Assembly: GCA_050084515.1 (NCBI GenBank)
Contig: CM114271.1
Coordinates: forward strand, 310,001 to 374,000
DNA length: 64,000 nt
Reading direction: 5' to 3'
Source: Blasia pusilla
Lineage: Eukaryota > Marchantiophyta > Marchantiopsida > Blasiales
Of the stretch, positions 62,504-64,000 are shown one piece after another (positions within the stretch are counted from its first letter, which is position 1; every line of letters begins with the position of its first letter). Made by a program: the position numbers and the translations under genes. Below the pieces are notes generated by a model. It searched no databases. It saw only the letters and a program-made list of their open reading frames with translations, and was not told where the DNA came from.

Positions 62504-63743
62504 GTGCAATGGTTACCACTGAGTTGGAGGACTTCATTCAATAGTTTGATACGTGGTGTGATATGCAGATGTTGCGAAACGCCACGTTGTTTACATCCTT
62601 CTTGTTTACACCATGTTGCTGAGATTGAGACGTGGAGACAATATTGGTCTCTAGGCTATGTGTCTATCACCCATGGTGGTACAAGCCCGACGTTGAGTGG
62701 TACAAGTACGATCCGGAGTGGGGGTACAAGTGGAGGTACCAGTGGGGGTACTAGTGGAGGTACTAGTGCCCCACCATCGTTCAGCCCGGTTGAAGAGTTC
62801 CTCAAGAGATTGAAGAAGAACTATCAGGGAGTGAAGACAGAGAAGTTGAGGAGTCTTCAGGAATTTGAGCGAAAGACTGGTGAGAGTCGTCGTGAGGCAT
62901 ACACTCGTATGCGACGCTTGATTTGAGTTACCTAGGGTGTAACCGAGGCTTAGGAAGTCAAGTTTTGGTCATGGATCTTGGACAGAGAGTTGCGCCGCAG
63001 GGTATGTGATGCTACTCTTATGAGTGTTAATTCATCCACATTGACCCATGTGTTTGCTCTATCTGAGAAGATTGAGCTTAATATGGTGGAGGAGAGAGTG
63101 GTGACATCCGCATTCAGTAGAGATATAACTACTTCTTCTCGTGTTCAGCAGTCCACCTCACAGTCTCATAGTAGTGGTGGTGGTAGTAGTAGTGGGAGTC
63201 GGGGGGGTACACACGACCTCAATCAGATCCTAGAGGGACACTTGCGCAGAGACCATTGCCTTCATTTGCTGCCCCGCAGCAAGGACAATCATGTTGGACA
63301 TGTGGAGGTGATCATGTTAGGAGGTTTTGTCCCCAAGAGGATGGGAGACGGACTTTGGAGGATGGGCCTCAGTCGGCCCCAACTCATTGTAATCATTGCG
63401 GGAGACCAGGTCATCCTCGAGAGCGTTGCTTTGATCTTCATCTAGAGTTGAGATCAGGCCGCGGCCGTGGTGGAGTAGCTCCAAGAGGCCGAGGTGGTAG
63501 GGGTGGTAGAGGTGGACAGTGGTTGGAGAGCCTACGGTGGCTACCCTTACTACTACAACAGAGTCAGCTATGGCTGCCAGGATTGAGCAGTTGGAGCATA
63601 AGTTGGCTACTATGGCTGGTATCCATCATAGAGCAAGTTTGGGAGCATGTGCTTCCACCTCTTATGGAGAGGATAATCTCTCTTATATGGCAAGTGCAAC
63701 ACAGGTTGAGGCATCAGCTGTAGTTACGAGAGGAGCCACTTGA
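62504..63743 (+). pseudogene. Gag of the second gypsy copy
   Basis: Frames 62504-62926, 62978-63445 and 63256-63743 together make a gag: YWSLGYVSITHGGTS, a GTSG repeat (62728-62765), SFSPVEEFLKRLKKNYQGVK, RELRRRVCDATLMSVNSS, a Ser/Gly-rich linker, knuckle 1 CWTCGGDHVRRFC and knuckle 2 CNHCGRPGHPRERC, then an RGRGG tract and a coiled segment RIEQLEHKLATMAG. It keeps the 40-residue part missing from the first copy and lacks a part that copy has. Confidence 0.75.
62690..62770. repeat. 12-bp tandem repeats coding Gly-Thr-Ser-Gly in gag
   Basis: About four consecutive degenerate units of GGTACNAGTGGN give GTSGGTSGGTSG. Looser copies lie upstream. The first gypsy copy lacks the array. Confidence 0.82.
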
Positions 63744-64000
63744 GCGTCAGAGCCACGTGGTGCTACCGTGGAGTTGGACCCACAGAGGGATGAGGTGGGA
63801 GGCATACTTGGCTTCCCCAGTCATTCTTGTTGTCTGAGGTGCTTAGGACTCCATCCATGGTTCCTACGCAACCTATTGAGCCTACAGTGGGGACTCAAGC
63901 ATCTTCATCACGTGTAGTAGACACGGATGCAACATCCAGTGCAGTATTGCGGATGGAAACTTCAGTGTTGGGATCCCCATTGTTTTCAGCCACAGAGCTG

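Larger units (their letters stand above)
62241..64000 (+). mobile_element. Second gypsy copy of the methyltransferase-type family (gag only; continues past window)
   Basis: Its sequence is colinear with 6395-8160: the leader block GTCATCACGG, an ACACG-AGTGGA-TGAG-TA core, the gag motif PPSFSP then EEFLKRLKKNYQGVKTEKL, then EERVVTSAFSRDI, two CCHC knuckles (63292-63330, 63388-63429) and the Gly/Arg tract. The relation to the first copy makes a downstream methyltransferase likely, but that part is not in the window. Stops (near 62922 and 62932) show that this copy is also decayed. Confidence 0.85.

Overview
The window is nuclear DNA of a land plant. It holds one complete and one truncated intron-containing plant housekeeping gene inside a dense, nested set of LTR retrotransposons and LINEs. 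Introns of 20 kb and 6 kb filled with old, multiply nested elements suggest a large, slowly purged genome such as a fern, lycophyte or gymnosperm. That placement is inference; the sequence alone does not fix the lineage.

Host genes. Bases 282 to 1 (minus strand) are the first coding exon of a UPF1 RNA helicase (nonsense-mediated decay), cut by the window edge. Bases 18938-55209 (plus strand) are a 19-exon gene that I could join in frame throughout. It encodes a ~773-residue WD40-TPR-WD40 protein ending in a CaaX box, the plant ASG2/WDTC1 (DDB1-CUL4-associated factor) family. Its reading frame is intact although intron 13 (~20.1 kb) and intron 15 (~6.3 kb) are almost entirely transposon.

Mobile DNA, left to right. 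(1) 4.9-13.5 kb: a decayed Ty3/gypsy element with gag, protease, a C5-cytosine DNA methyltransferase, reverse transcriptase, RNase H and integrase, and a PHD finger at the pol C-terminus. This is the most remarkable system in the window. (2) 15.6-17.8 kb: a badly decayed Ty1/copia pol. (3) Intron 13: a copia element (P1, TSD TTGCT) carrying a solo LTR in its gag (TSD TGCAG); a solo LTR; an antisense LINE split by an antisense copia element (M1, TSD TGGAA), which itself carries a solo LTR (TSD CTCTG); and further LINE and LTR debris. (4) Intron 15: a copia integrase fragment, a 5'-inverted LINE fragment, an internally deleted copia element (M2), a copia gag fragment and a solo LTR (TSD ATTTA). 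(5) 62.2 kb to the end: a second, diverged copy of the methyltransferase-type gypsy element, cut by the window edge inside gag.

Two results stand out. The gypsy element combines a DNA-methylation writer with a histone-tail-reader-type finger. M1 carries, inside its 3' LTR, a 126-nt piece of P1 gag identical to the sequence flanking the solo LTR in P1. That structure records read-through transcription followed by premature strand transfer, and points to the P1-resident insertion (or a copy of it) as M1's parent.
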